A DNA stretch of 64,000 nt from positions 992,001-1,056,000 of the forward strand of contig NZ_OCTN01000001.1 in NCBI RefSeq assembly GCF_900231835.1, in the 5' to 3' direction. Of the stretch, positions 53,689 through 62,415 are shown in pieces. The DNA is from Pontivivens marinum (GTDB taxonomy: Bacteria; Pseudomonadota; Alphaproteobacteria; Rhodobacterales; Rhodobacteraceae). The first letter of the stretch is position 1, and each line of letters begins with the position of its first letter. Under the pieces are notes generated by a model. That model saw only the letters and a list, made by a program, of their open reading frames with translations. It did not search any database and was not told the origin of the DNA. Both the position numbers and the translations under genes were made by a program.

Positions 53689-55249
53689 CGACACCCTCGG
53701 GCAAGCGGGGCGTCGCGGCCAGCAATTGGCGGGTATAATCGGCCTGTGGCGCGGTAAAGACCTGCTCCGTCTCGCCGCTTTCCACGATCTGCCCCAACTG
53801 CATCACCATCACGCGGTCGGTGATCGCCCGCACCACGCTAAGGTCATGGCTGATGAACAGATAGCTGACCTCATATTTGGCAGATAGCTCCGCCAACAGA
53901 TCGAGAATCTGCGCACGCACCTGCACATCCAGCGCGCTGACCGCCTCATCCAGCAGGATGATATCGGGGCGAATAATCAACGCCCGCGCAATCGCGATCC
54001 GCTGCCGTTGCCCGCCGGAAAAGGCATGGATGTGGCGGTCCGCGTCGCTGGCCTTCATCCCGACACTCACCAAAACCTCCTCAACCGCTGCGCGCCGTGG
54101 GGGTGGGTTGTCCAGCAGGTGGAACGGCTCCGCTACCAAACGCTCAACCGTCCAACGGGGGTCGAAACTGCCGAAAGGGTCCTGAAACACAACGCCGATA
54201 CGGCGGCGCAATGCGCGGGATGCATCGGCGTCCATCAGATACTCACCCAGCCGGATTTCGCCGCTTTGCACCGGTTCCAACCCCAGCAAGGCCCGCGCCA
54301 GCGTCGATTTACCCGACCCGCTTTCCCCGACCAGACCCAGATTTTCACCGCGTTTCAGGTCAAAGCTGATGCCCCGCACCGCTTGTACCGGTGGCGCGCG
54401 CCCGATCAGACGGCGTGCACCCGGGTAGCTGCGCCGAACATCGCGGACCTGCAAAACAGTCTCCGATTCCAGCCGCACCTGACGCACGGGCTGATGGACC
54501 GACGCAGCCAGCAAGGCGCGGGTATAGTCGTGTTGCGGACGCAGCAGCACATCATCAACGCTGCCCCGCTCCACCACGCGGCCGGTTTGCATCACTGCAA
54601 TCTCATCCGCCATTTCCGCAACCACGGCCAAATCGTGGGTGATCAGGATCAGGCCCATGCCGTCCTCACGCACAAGACGGCGCAACAACTCCAGAATCTC
54701 ACCCTGCGTGGTCACATCCAACGCGGTTGTCGGCTCATCCGCGATCAGCAGTTTCGGGGCAAGGGCTATGGCACAGGCAATCACAACCCGCTGACGTTGC
54801 CCGCCCGACAGCTCATGCGGGAACCGGTTCAGGCCGATATGTTCCAGCCCGACACGGTCCAACACCTCACGCGCGCGTACCAACGCGGCACGGCGGCCGG
54901 TTTTGGTATGCAGGCGCACCGTTTCCGCCACCTGATCGCCAATCGTGTGCAGCGGGTTCAGTGCCGTCATCGGCTCCTGAAACACCATGCCGACATTCCG
55001 CCCGCGCCGCATGCACATCTGCCGTTCGCTGAGGGTGTCCAGCACCTCCCCCTGCAACACGATAGAGCCGGACGCCTGCATCCCCTCGGCCAGCAAGCGC
55101 ATGATGGCCAGCGCGGTCATCGACTTACCCGACCCGCTTTCGCCAACCAGACCCAGCACCTGCCCCGGCGCCATTTCCAGTGAGACATCCCGCAGGATTT
55201 GGACACTCCCGATCTGCACAGACAGGTTTTGTACCGATAGCAAACTCAT
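53681..55249 (-). CDS. Peptide ABC importer ATPase, DppD-DppF fused in one chain
   Basis: A 522-residue protein with two complete ABC nucleotide-binding domains of the oligopeptide/nickel type. Each has Walker A (GESGSGKSMTALA near residue 36; GESGSGKSTLARALLG near 315), the signature (LSGGQRQRVVIA; FSGGQRQRIAIA) and Walker B (LLIADEPTT; IILLDEAVS). In E. coli these halves are separate DppD and DppF. The N-terminal domain also carries the DppD-type segment before the second half. It powers import through the DppB and DppC permeases. It overlaps the dppC gene by four bases. Confidence 0.93.
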   Translation of the reverse strand: MSLLSVQNLSVQIGSVQILRDVSLEMAPGQVLGLVGESGSGKSMTALAIMRLLAEGMQASGSIVLQGEVLDTLSERQMCMRRGRNVGMVFQEPMTALNPLHTIGDQVAETVRLHTKTGRRAALVRAREVLDRVGLEHIGLNRFPHELSGGQRQRVVIACAIALAPKLLIADEPTTALDVTTQGEILELLRRLVREDGMGLILITHDLAVVAEMADEIAVMQTGRVVERGSVDDVLLRPQHDYTRALLAASVHQPVRQVRLESETVLQVRDVRRSYPGARRLIGRAPPVQAVRGISFDLKRGENLGLVGESGSGKSTLARALLGLEPVQSGEIRLGEYLMDADASRALRRRIGVVFQDPFGSFDPRWTVERLVAEPFHLLDNPPPRRAAVEEVLVSVGMKASDADRHIHAFSGGQRQRIAIARALIIRPDIILLDEAVSALDVQVRAQILDLLAELSAKYEVSYLFISHDLSVVRAITDRVMVMQLGQIVESGETEQVFTAPQADYTRQLLAATPRLPEGVAN

Positions 55250-56067
55250 CGCGCCCGCCCCCGCTTTAGCTTTGGATCAAACACATCGCGCAACCCGTCC
55301 CCCATCAGGTTCAGGCCCAGCACGCTCAACACAATGGCCAAGCCGGGGAACAGCGCCATATGCGGCGCGAGCGAGATCAACGTCTGCGCATCGGCCAACA
55401 TCCGGCCCCAACTGGGCAGGGGTGGCTGCGCGCCAAGGCCAACATAGCTCAATGCCGCCTCGACCAGGATACCGACAGAAAACTGGATCGTTCCCTGCAC
55501 GATCAGAAGGTTGGCGATGTTGGGCAAGATATGCTCGGCTGAAATCCGCGCCGCGCCCTTACCCGCGACCCGCGCGGCCATGATGTATTCACGGCTCCAC
55601 AGGCTCAACGCCGCGCCACGCGACAGGCGCGCAAAGACCGGAATGTTGAAAATACCAATCGCCAGAATCGCGTTCCAAACGCTGGGCCCGACCAGCGCCG
55701 TGAACAGGATCGCGATCAGGATCGACGGGAACGCAAAGATCAGGTCGTTGCCACGCATGATCACATCATCCAGCAACCCGTCGCGCCGCGCCGCCGCCGT
55801 CAGGCCCAGCGGCACACCAACCCCCATCCCGATCACAACCGAGGCCAGCGCCACCGCCAGCGAGGTTCGCGCCCCCACCATCAGCATCGAAAAGATATCG
55901 CGGCCTAACTGGTCCGTGCCCAGCCAATGCGTACCCGATGGCCGCAACATCCGGTCAGGGATCGACAGCGTTTCCACGTCAAACGGCGTCCAGACAAAGC
56001 TGAGCACGGCCAGCACCGCGAATAATCCGCTCAGCACACCGCCTAAAATCAGATTTCGTGAAATCAT
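55246..56067 (-). CDS. Peptide ABC transporter permease, DppC-like
   Basis: A 273-residue inner-membrane permease of the dipeptide importer family. It has about six hydrophobic segments (for example LILGGVLSGLFAVLAVLSFV at the start). The coupling-helix region YIMAARVAGKGAARISAEHI-LPN (the EAA loop) contacts the ATPase, and HWLGTDQLGRDIFSMLMVGA marks this family. The ATG at 56067 overlaps the dppB stop (ATGA). A much longer open frame to 56496 is the wrong frame of dppB. It works with the DppB-like permease and the fused ATPase. Confidence 0.92.
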   Translation of the reverse strand: MISRNLILGGVLSGLFAVLAVLSFVWTPFDVETLSIPDRMLRPSGTHWLGTDQLGRDIFSMLMVGARTSLAVALASVVIGMGVGVPLGLTAAARRDGLLDDVIMRGNDLIFAFPSILIAILFTALVGPSVWNAILAIGIFNIPVFARLSRGAALSLWSREYIMAARVAGKGAARISAEHILPNIANLLIVQGTIQFSVGILVEAALSYVGLGAQPPLPSWGRMLADAQTLISLAPHMALFPGLAIVLSVLGLNLMGDGLRDVFDPKLKRGRAR

Positions 56068-57002
56068 CGCCGCAACCTCGGATCTACGATGGCATAGGCC
56101 ATATCGACTAGGAACGTGACCACAACCACCGCCATGACCAGCAGCATCACCGTGCTTTCCACCACGATCAGATCGCGCTGGTTGATCGCCTGAAACAGCA
56201 ACCGGCCCAGACCGGGCAGGTAGAAGACGTTCTCGATAATAATCGCGCCGGCCAACAGAAAGGAAAACTGCAACCCGATGATGGTCAGCACGGGGATCAT
56301 CGCATTGCGCAGGGCGTGACCGCGCACAACGCCACCTTGGCTCAGCCCCTTGGCCCGCGCGGTGCGCACGTAATCCTCGTCCAATGTGTCGATCAGGGCG
56401 GACCGCATGATCCGTGCGAGGATACTGGCCTGTGGCAATGCCAGCGCAATCGCCGGCAGTGTCAGCGCGCCAATCGCGGCCAGCGGATCCTCCCAACCGG
56501 GAAAGCCACCGGCCCGCACCCAGCGCAGGTTGATGGCAAAGATCACGACCAGAAACATTGCGAACCAGAAATTCGGGATCGCGATACCCAGCTGGGTCGC
56601 ACCCATAATCCCGTAATCTGCCGCCTTACCCCGCCGCATCGCGGCAATAATCCCGATGGGAAAGGCAATGATTGTGGACAACAACAGCGCATATAACGCC
56701 AGCGGCAGGCTGACCCAAACCCGATCCCCGATCAGTTCGGCCACCGGCACACGGTAGGTATAGGAGGCCCCGAAATCACCGGTCAGCAATCCACCCGCCC
56801 ATGTGAAATAGCGCGAGACCAGCCCCGCATCCAAACCCATCTGGGCGCGCAGGGCGTCAACGGCTTCGGGCTGGGCGTTCATGCCCAACATAAAGGCAGC
56901 CGGATCACCGGGCAGAACCTCGATCACGCAAAAAATCAGGACCGACGCAACAACCAGCGTCAGAACAAGAGAGAGCAACCGCCGCGCAACATGCATCAAC
57001 AC
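56064..57002 (-). CDS. Peptide ABC transporter permease, DppB-like
   Basis: A 312-residue permease. It starts with ARRLLSLVLTLVVASVLIFC, followed by the family motif VIEVLPGDPAAFMLG, several membrane segments, and the EAA loop DYVRTARAKGLSQGGVVRGH-ALRN. Start choice: a GTG at 57002 has GGGG six bases upstream, while an ATG two codons in (56996) is the alternative. The permease pairs with DppC in a heterodimer. It follows the M32 carboxypeptidase gene by 221 bases with no gene between (57003-57223). I see nothing structured in that gap. Confidence 0.9.
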   Translation of the reverse strand: MLMHVARRLLSLVLTLVVASVLIFCVIEVLPGDPAAFMLGMNAQPEAVDALRAQMGLDAGLVSRYFTWAGGLLTGDFGASYTYRVPVAELIGDRVWVSLPLALYALLLSTIIAFPIGIIAAMRRGKAADYGIMGATQLGIAIPNFWFAMFLVVIFAINLRWVRAGGFPGWEDPLAAIGALTLPAIALALPQASILARIMRSALIDTLDEDYVRTARAKGLSQGGVVRGHALRNAMIPVLTIIGLQFSFLLAGAIIIENVFYLPGLGRLLFQAINQRDLIVVESTVMLLVMAVVVVTFLVDMAYAIVDPRLRR

Positions 57003-57223
57003 GGGCAGCCCCCCCCGTCATCTGCGCAAAATTGCCAACGGATCATTACCGCATCCAAGCCGTTCAAAATTCGCCCTCCACACTGGGCCGCAAACGGGAA
57101 ATCCCGAACAGCCGACCCACAAAACGGTCGTCACCGTCACGGCCTGTTCGATATGTCCAACCTGCGCGCCGATGGTTAACAGGGCGTAAATGCGCCCCTT
57201 GCTTCTCAACTGAGCGCCGCCCC

Positions 57224-58696
57224 TCAGATCCCGTATAAATCACTGAATTTCGCATCCAGATAGGCAACCAACGGCGCGCTGGTCACGGCACCACCAACCG
57301 CCTGCTGCATCAATTCAGGCGCGGACAAAACGGAACCATGCCGGTGCACGTTCTGGCCCAGCCATTGCACAACCGCGCTTGTATCGCCCTGCGCCAATTG
57401 CGCGTCCAGATCAGGCACCGCCGCCGCCAGTTTTTCATGCAATGCAGCCGCATAGATATTGCCCAACGAATAAGTCGGGAAATAGCCGAACAGACCCGCC
57501 GACCAGTGCACATCCTGCAATACGCCCTGCGCCGGATCGGTAACGTGTTGTCCGAAATCAGCAGCAAACCGCTCGTTCCATGCGCCCTCCAGATCGGCAA
57601 CATCTAGGTCGCCCGCGATCAAGGCACGCTCCAGATCAAAGCGCATGATGACGTGCAGGTTGTAATGCACCTCGTCCGCCTCCGTCCGGATAAATCCGGG
57701 GGAAACATAGTTCACCGCGCCATAAAATGTCTCCGCATCCATATCGATGCCAAAGGTGTCCACCATCCGCCCGTGCAGCCAGCCACAGAACGCGCGCGAT
57801 CGGCCAAGCTGGTTTTCCAGCACCCGGCTTTGACTTTCATGAACACCCATACTGGCATGACTGCCCGCTGGGGTCCGCTCCAGCGCGACAGGCAGGCCCT
57901 GCTCATAAACGGCGTGGCCGACCTCATGCACGGTGGAATATAGGCAATCAAAGGGACGCGCCTCATCCACCCGCGTTGTAATCCGCACATCGCCCAGCGT
58001 GCCGGAACAGAACGGATGCGTCACCAGATCCATCCGGCCCGCAGTCCAGTCATAACCGAACACGCCGGCCAATTCGCGGGCGATGGCCATCTGACCGTCC
58101 GGCCCGAATTGCCCCTCAAGCGTGGCAAGCTGCCGCCCACTGCCCGCAATCCGCGCCCGCAAATCCGATAGCGGTGCGCGCAGGGATCCCAAAATCGCGT
58201 CCAGCGGCTCGGTTTTCATGCCCGGCTCAAACCCGTCCAGCAAGGCGTCATAACGGCTTTCGCGATCCAGACACTGCGCATCGGCCTGCTGACGCTTCAG
58301 GTTCACAATTTCGGTCAATGTGGGCAAAAACGCGGAAACATCAGATGCCGCCCGTGCCTGCGCCCAAACGCCATGGCCACGGCTGGTGGCGCGGGCAATC
58401 GCCTCAGCCAAATCGCCGGGCATATTTTGATTGCGCTGCCAATCCCGCCGGATCAGGCGCAGATTTGCGCGGGCACCGTCATCCAGCGTGCCCTCGTCAA
58501 TTGCGGCCAGCCAGTCGCCAACACGCGGATCGGTGCGGCGGGCGTGGATTACCGCCTCCAACGCGCCCATCTGTTCGGCCCGCTGTTCGGCACCACGAGG
58601 GGGCATCACTGCCTCCTGATCCCACCCCAGGATCCCCTGCGCCTGCGAGATCGACTCCGTTTGTTTCACATGAGCGATCAGCGCGTCATAAGCCAT
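57224..58696 (-). CDS. M32 family metallocarboxypeptidase
   Basis: A 490-residue thermostable-carboxypeptidase-1-like (Taq) enzyme that removes C-terminal residues from peptides. The zinc motif is VHEVGHAVYEQGL (HEVGH), with the downstream catalytic-zone glutamate in MGVHESQSRVLENQLGRSRA, another M32 signature. Also present are SQAQGILGWDQEAVMPPRGA near the start and ITTRVDEARPFDCLYSTVHE just before the zinc motif. There is no signal peptide, so it is cytoplasmic. It sits between the binding-protein gene and the permease genes of the peptide importer on the same strand, which suggests that imported peptides are trimmed by it. Confidence 0.92.
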   Translation of the reverse strand: MAYDALIAHVKQTESISQAQGILGWDQEAVMPPRGAEQRAEQMGALEAVIHARRTDPRVGDWLAAIDEGTLDDGARANLRLIRRDWQRNQNMPGDLAEAIARATSRGHGVWAQARAASDVSAFLPTLTEIVNLKRQQADAQCLDRESRYDALLDGFEPGMKTEPLDAILGSLRAPLSDLRARIAGSGRQLATLEGQFGPDGQMAIARELAGVFGYDWTAGRMDLVTHPFCSGTLGDVRITTRVDEARPFDCLYSTVHEVGHAVYEQGLPVALERTPAGSHASMGVHESQSRVLENQLGRSRAFCGWLHGRMVDTFGIDMDAETFYGAVNYVSPGFIRTEADEVHYNLHVIMRFDLERALIAGDLDVADLEGAWNERFAADFGQHVTDPAQGVLQDVHWSAGLFGYFPTYSLGNIYAAALHEKLAAAVPDLDAQLAQGDTSAVVQWLGQNVHRHGSVLSAPELMQQAVGGAVTSAPLVAYLDAKFSDLYGI

Positions 58697-58733
58697 GAGG
58701 CCTCCTTAAATTTCACATGGCGCACTGCGCAAC

Positions 58734-58764
58734 GAAAAGGGGTCCGGGTCAAGCCCAGACCCCT
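58734..58764 (-). terminator. Terminator or attenuator between the binding protein and M32 genes
   Basis: On the minus strand AGGGGTC and GACCCCT (arms 58758-58764 and 58738-58744) enclose an inner GGG/CCC pair set, followed by TTTT. Such a partial terminator often lets the binding protein be made in excess over downstream transporter genes. Confidence 0.7.
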
Positions 58765-58793
58765 GAAAGGTTCATTCAAACTTCAACTAAAGT

Positions 58794-60263
58794 TCACTCA
58801 GCCCAGCTAACGCCGGTCAGATCATTCGCCTGTGTCGGGGAATTTTCCCACAATCCACGCAACCGCGCATCAGCAACACCGGTTTTGGCCAACTGGAACA
58901 GGTACGCGTTTACATGCTCCTCAGCGATCATCTGCTGCGCCTGCTGCATCAGATCTGTGCGCGCGCCCTCATCCGAGGTTGCCTCCAGCTCATCAATCAG
59001 CGCCACGAATTCAGGCTTTGCATAGTCGAAATAATAGCCGTCACGCGCATAGATGCCGATATCCATCGGCTCGGTGTGGCTGACAATGGTGAAACCATAA
59101 TCGCGCCCGCGGAACACAGTCTCCAGCCAGTCCGCCCACTCGACATTCTGGATTTCGACGGTGATGCCGACTTCGCGCAGTTGAGCGGCGATAATCTCAC
59201 CCCCACGGCGCGCATAGGCGGGCGGCGGCAGTTTCAGCGTGGTGGTGAAGCCGTCAGGATATCCTGCCTCAGCCAGCAATTCACGCGACCGCTCAGGATC
59301 GAATGCCGACAGTTCGGTCAGGTCAACATAGGCCGGATTATGCGGCGCGAAATGCGTGCCAATCGGGGTGCCGTAACCGAACATCGCGCCATCAATGATG
59401 GACTGACGATCGATCGCACGGGAAACAGCCTCACGCACCAGCGGGTTGTTCAGTGGCTCCAACCCGTTATTCATGGCCAAAATCGTCTCACCCTCGGTCG
59501 AGCCGACGATGACGTTATAGCGTGGGTCCGCCTCGAACTGGATCAGGTTTTCCGGCGCGGGGAATGTCGGGAACGCATCCAGATCGCCCGCCATCATCGC
59601 AGCAAAGGCAGCAGTCGGGTCCGAGATAAACTTGAACGTCGCACTTTCCAGCGCCACAGCCTCGCCCCAGTAATCATCGTTGCGCACCATCTCGACGCGA
59701 TCACCCTGCACCCAATCGGCAAAGCGGAACGGGCCGGTACCAACGGGGTTGGTTGCGTTATCGGCGGCGGATTCCTCAGCCACGATCACCGCATCACCCC
59801 ATGCCAGGTTGAACGGCAGCGCACCGTTTGGCGCGCTCAACGTGATGGCGACCTGCGTCGGGCTTAGAACCTCAACATCCGCGATGCTGGCAAACAGCGC
59901 CTTTTGCGCGTTTGTGCTGTCCTCGGCGCGGGCGCGGTCCAGACTGAACTTTACGTCCTGCGCGTCAAACGCGGTGCCGTCATGAAATGTAGCGCCCTCA
60001 ACCAAGGTGAAAGTATAGACGAGGCCGTCCTCGCTGACCTCCCACTCACGCGCCAGCGCGGGCAGAACCGCGCCGTCGGACCCAAATCGGGTCAGGCCCT
60101 CAAAAATATTGGCGTAAACCACCTCGTCGATGGCCCCTGCTGCGGCGCCTGTCGGGTCAAGGTTCGGCGGCTCCAACTGCATGCCCAGCGTGATCGAGGT
60201 ATTCTGTGCCATAGCGGTTGTTGCGCACAGCGCCGCCGCCAAAGTAAGGGCCAGAGTTTTCAT
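58794..60263 (-). CDS. Peptide ABC transporter substrate-binding protein
   Basis: A 489-residue periplasmic binding protein of the SBP_bac_5 (DppA/OppA) class. The signal peptide MKTLALTLAAALCATTAMAQ is cleaved after AMAQ. Typical landmarks are LDPTGAAAGAIDEVVYANIF, GLVYTFTLVEGATFHDGTAF, DVKFSLDRA and NPVGTGPFRF. The ATG at 60263 is set by GGAG six bases upstream; an open frame beyond it has no similarity. The protein delivers a ligand, probably peptides, to the permeases encoded downstream. No lipobox is present, so it is soluble. A terminator-like hairpin follows before the M32 gene. Confidence 0.93.
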   Translation of the reverse strand: MKTLALTLAAALCATTAMAQNTSITLGMQLEPPNLDPTGAAAGAIDEVVYANIFEGLTRFGSDGAVLPALAREWEVSEDGLVYTFTLVEGATFHDGTAFDAQDVKFSLDRARAEDSTNAQKALFASIADVEVLSPTQVAITLSAPNGALPFNLAWGDAVIVAEESAADNATNPVGTGPFRFADWVQGDRVEMVRNDDYWGEAVALESATFKFISDPTAAFAAMMAGDLDAFPTFPAPENLIQFEADPRYNVIVGSTEGETILAMNNGLEPLNNPLVREAVSRAIDRQSIIDGAMFGYGTPIGTHFAPHNPAYVDLTELSAFDPERSRELLAEAGYPDGFTTTLKLPPPAYARRGGEIIAAQLREVGITVEIQNVEWADWLETVFRGRDYGFTIVSHTEPMDIGIYARDGYYFDYAKPEFVALIDELEATSDEGARTDLMQQAQQMIAEEHVNAYLFQLAKTGVADARLRGLWENSPTQANDLTGVSWAE

Positions 60264-60358
60264 CGGTATCTCCATGTTGTTGCAGTGCAGAGCAGTCGGC
60301 CGCGAGTACATCCGAGCGCGCGCCAGAAATCTACGCCTGACGTCGCGCCCAAGCAATT

Positions 60359-61639
60359 TTATTTCGCGCCCGCACAATCGAGCAGCACTCGTAGAGCCTG
60401 CCCCATCACCTTGGCCGAATCCAGCATGTCGTCCACGCCGATCCATTCATCCGGCTGGTGCGCCAGATCCAGAACCCCCGGACCATAGGCGATACAGTTT
60501 TTCAGACGCCCGATCCGGTCAATATGTTTCTGGTCATAGGTGCCGGGGGAAACCACGTAATCCGGCTCCTTGCCCAGAATGTCGCGAATGGCATCGCTGA
60601 CCGCTGTGACAACAGGCGCATCACGTTCGGTCATGCTGGGCAGAACCTCGAACATATCGCTGACCGAATAATCGAACCCCTCACGCCGCGCGGCAACACG
60701 TTCCAGAACGTCGTGCATCTCACCCTTCACATCGGCAATCGCTTCCTCCATCAGGAATCGACGGTCGATGATCATGCTGGCCCGATCCGGCACACAGGGC
60801 GCGGGCAGACCGGTATAATCTTCCTCAGGCACCGCAGCACCACCATGGAACGAGTTGATGTTCAGCGTGGACTGCTTTGCCCCCTCGGGGATCACTGGCA
60901 TAGCTGTGCGTTTTTGGGCCAATGCGGGGAACAGGCTGTCCTCCATCTCCGCCACGACGGCGCCCATATGGCGCACGGCGCAATCGCCAAGGAACGGCAT
61001 GGAGCCATGGGCAATGCGGCCCTTGGTCTCGATCTCCGCCCACCAAACACCACGGTGGCCCAGACAGACACGATCCTTGTGCAACGGTTCGGGGATGATG
61101 ACGTGCTGCACGCGGGTCGGATCGAACCAGCCCTTTTCCGCCAGATAGGCCACGCCGCCAAAGCCGCCTGATTCCTCATCTGCCGTTCCGCTAATCTCAA
61201 TCGCGCCGGCAAAATCGGGATAGGTGGCGATAAACGCCTCCGCCGCGATGATCGAGGTGGCCAGGCCCCCCTTCATATCGCAGGCCCCACGGCCATAAAC
61301 CTTGCCGTCCTCCAGCTCACCACCGAACGGGTCCTTGGTCCAGCCATGACCGACCTCAACCACATCGGTATGCGAGTTGAAATGAACACACTCGCCCTTG
61401 CGCGTGCCCTCCTTGCGCGCCACCACGTTCCAACGGGGGTATTTGTCGCTGTCCCCCAGCGCCCCCTCGGCCCGCACCAGCGTCACCTCGAATCCGCTGC
61501 GCGTCAGTCGATTGCGCAGGAATTCACATATCTCCAGATACCCGATGCCCGGCGGGTTCAGCGTTGGCATCCGGATCAGGTCCTGCGTCAACGCGATCAG
61601 GTCATCGCGTCGTGCGTCAATTGCTTCGTTAAGATCCAT
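60359..61639 (-). CDS. M20 family deacylase/peptidase (ArgE/DapE-like)
   Basis: A 426-residue zinc hydrolase of the ArgE/DapE/M20 family. The metal ligands are in HFNSHTDVVEVG (first His and Asp), YGRGACDMKGGLA (bridging Asp), and SGTADEESGGFGG (Glu-Glu pair with the catalytic base). The dimerisation domain (about 185-300) includes GRIAHGSMPF. Likely reactions are hydrolysis of an N-acyl amino acid or a dipeptide. The group is common in Rhodobacterales and annotated as acetylornithine deacetylase-like, with the true substrate unknown. It lies just upstream of the peptide importer on the same strand, so peptide use is plausible. Confidence 0.88.
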   Translation of the reverse strand: MDLNEAIDARRDDLIALTQDLIRMPTLNPPGIGYLEICEFLRNRLTRSGFEVTLVRAEGALGDSDKYPRWNVVARKEGTRKGECVHFNSHTDVVEVGHGWTKDPFGGELEDGKVYGRGACDMKGGLATSIIAAEAFIATYPDFAGAIEISGTADEESGGFGGVAYLAEKGWFDPTRVQHVIIPEPLHKDRVCLGHRGVWWAEIETKGRIAHGSMPFLGDCAVRHMGAVVAEMEDSLFPALAQKRTAMPVIPEGAKQSTLNINSFHGGAAVPEEDYTGLPAPCVPDRASMIIDRRFLMEEAIADVKGEMHDVLERVAARREGFDYSVSDMFEVLPSMTERDAPVVTAVSDAIRDILGKEPDYVVSPGTYDQKHIDRIGRLKNCIAYGPGVLDLAHQPDEWIGVDDMLDSAKVMGQALRVLLDCAGAK

Positions 61640-61684
61640 ATGGCCACCTCCGTGCGAAACCTAATCCCGCATGGAGTCCAGCGT

Positions 61685-62221
61685 CTAGAGCGAAGACGCC
61701 GCGCGGCTGGCCTGATCATATAATCCAGACAGCGCGCGCAGATTTGTGGCCATTTCCCGTAGGGATTCGCCGGAAATATCCGTACGCTGCATCCCGTCCA
61801 ATAGACACTGTTCGCGCACCCGACGATAGGCATCGCACAGCGCCGCGCCCTCCTCGGATGTCCGGTAAAACACTTCTTTTCCACGCTTTTCTGAAACCAG
61901 AACGCCCATCTTTAACAATTTGCGCAGCGCATAGTTCACCGTGTGCGTGTCCTCGATGTTCAGCAAAAAGCAGATATCGGTCAGTTTTTTATCGCGACCC
62001 CGATGATTAACATTGTGCAGAACTAATATTTCCAACGCGCTGATTTCCGAGTTCCCAGCCGCCGCCATGCACCGCATCGTCCAGCGGCTAAAGGCGTTTT
62101 GCGCGATAATCAGGCCATATTCGAATTCGGATGCCTCCCACCCATCGCCATCCGCCAGATGGCGCGACGATACGATCCGCCGCCGGTCAGGTTTCGATGC
62201 AGGCTGTTGCGCGTCGGACAT
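61685..62221 (-). CDS. MarR-like winged-helix regulator
   Basis: A 178-residue regulator with a winged-helix domain over about residues 45-140. The recognition section includes ISALEILVLHNVNHRGRDK, LTDICFLLNIEDTHTVNYAL and LLKMGVLVSEKRGKEVFYRT. The N-terminal tail is charged and probably disordered. I start at 62221: AAGGTG lies close upstream and similarity begins soon after. The frame stays open to 62398 with nothing recognisable. A 23-pair hairpin covers the ribosome site (separate entry). It lies just past the peptidase gene and faces dnaN, so a target among the peptidase and importer genes is possible. Confidence 0.8.
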   Translation of the reverse strand: MSDAQQPASKPDRRRIVSSRHLADGDGWEASEFEYGLIIAQNAFSRWTMRCMAAAGNSEISALEILVLHNVNHRGRDKKLTDICFLLNIEDTHTVNYALRKLLKMGVLVSEKRGKEVFYRTSEEGAALCDAYRRVREQCLLDGMQRTDISGESLREMATNLRALSGLYDQASRAASSL

Positions 62222-62222
62222 T

Positions 62223-62274
62223 GGGCACCTTTTCGTTTGCGTTTCACCGGGGAAACATAAACGAAAAGGTACCC
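62223..62274 (-). promoter_or_regulatory. 23-bp hairpin or operator burying the ribosome site of the MarR-like gene
   Basis: Arms 62223-62245 and 62252-62274 are complementary around a six-base loop. Read as minus-strand RNA, only one of 23 positions fails to pair if G-U pairs are allowed. The arm nearest the gene contains AAAAGGTG, the ribosome site, and ends one base before the ATG at 62221. As DNA it is a near-perfect palindrome suited to a dimeric regulator; as RNA it would block translation. Confidence 0.65.
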
Positions 62275-62375
62275 CACGGTATAGCCACGTCGCAACACCG
62301 TGCAATTTGACAGCAATCCGACCGCTGGAAAGGTGTTTGCACTCCGCCCCGTATCCCCTTACCGTTTCCGTCCGA

Positions 62376-62384
62376 TTATCCACC
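62376..62384 (+). promoter_or_regulatory. DnaA box-like sequence upstream of dnaN
   Basis: TTATCCACC differs from the DnaA box TTATCCACA at the last base and lies 31 bases before the dnaN ATG. It may let DnaA regulate dnaN. A single box with no AT-rich unwinding region does not support an origin here. Confidence 0.35.
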
Positions 62385-62415
62385 AAGCCGACACTCACAA
62401 GATGGAGTCCGACCG

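Noticed and set aside
54008-55183. Plus-strand open frame of about 390 codons antisense to the ABC ATPase gene
   Set aside because: The opposite strand carries two complete ABC domains with Walker and signature motifs. The antisense translation shows no domain.
55246-56496. Start of the DppC-like permease at 56496
   Set aside because: The upstream 143 codons are the wrong frame of dppB; the ATG at 56067, which overlaps the dppB stop, starts the recognisable permease.
57003-57223. Small frames between the DppB-like and M32 genes
   Set aside because: Frames of about 60 codons exist on both strands, but none has a ribosome site with a gene-like translation. I see only spacer DNA.
62290-62415. 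Replication origin next to dnaN
   Set aside because: There is only one DnaA-box-like sequence, no cluster of boxes and no AT-rich unwinding stretch, and dnaA is absent. It is better read as a dnaN promoter element.
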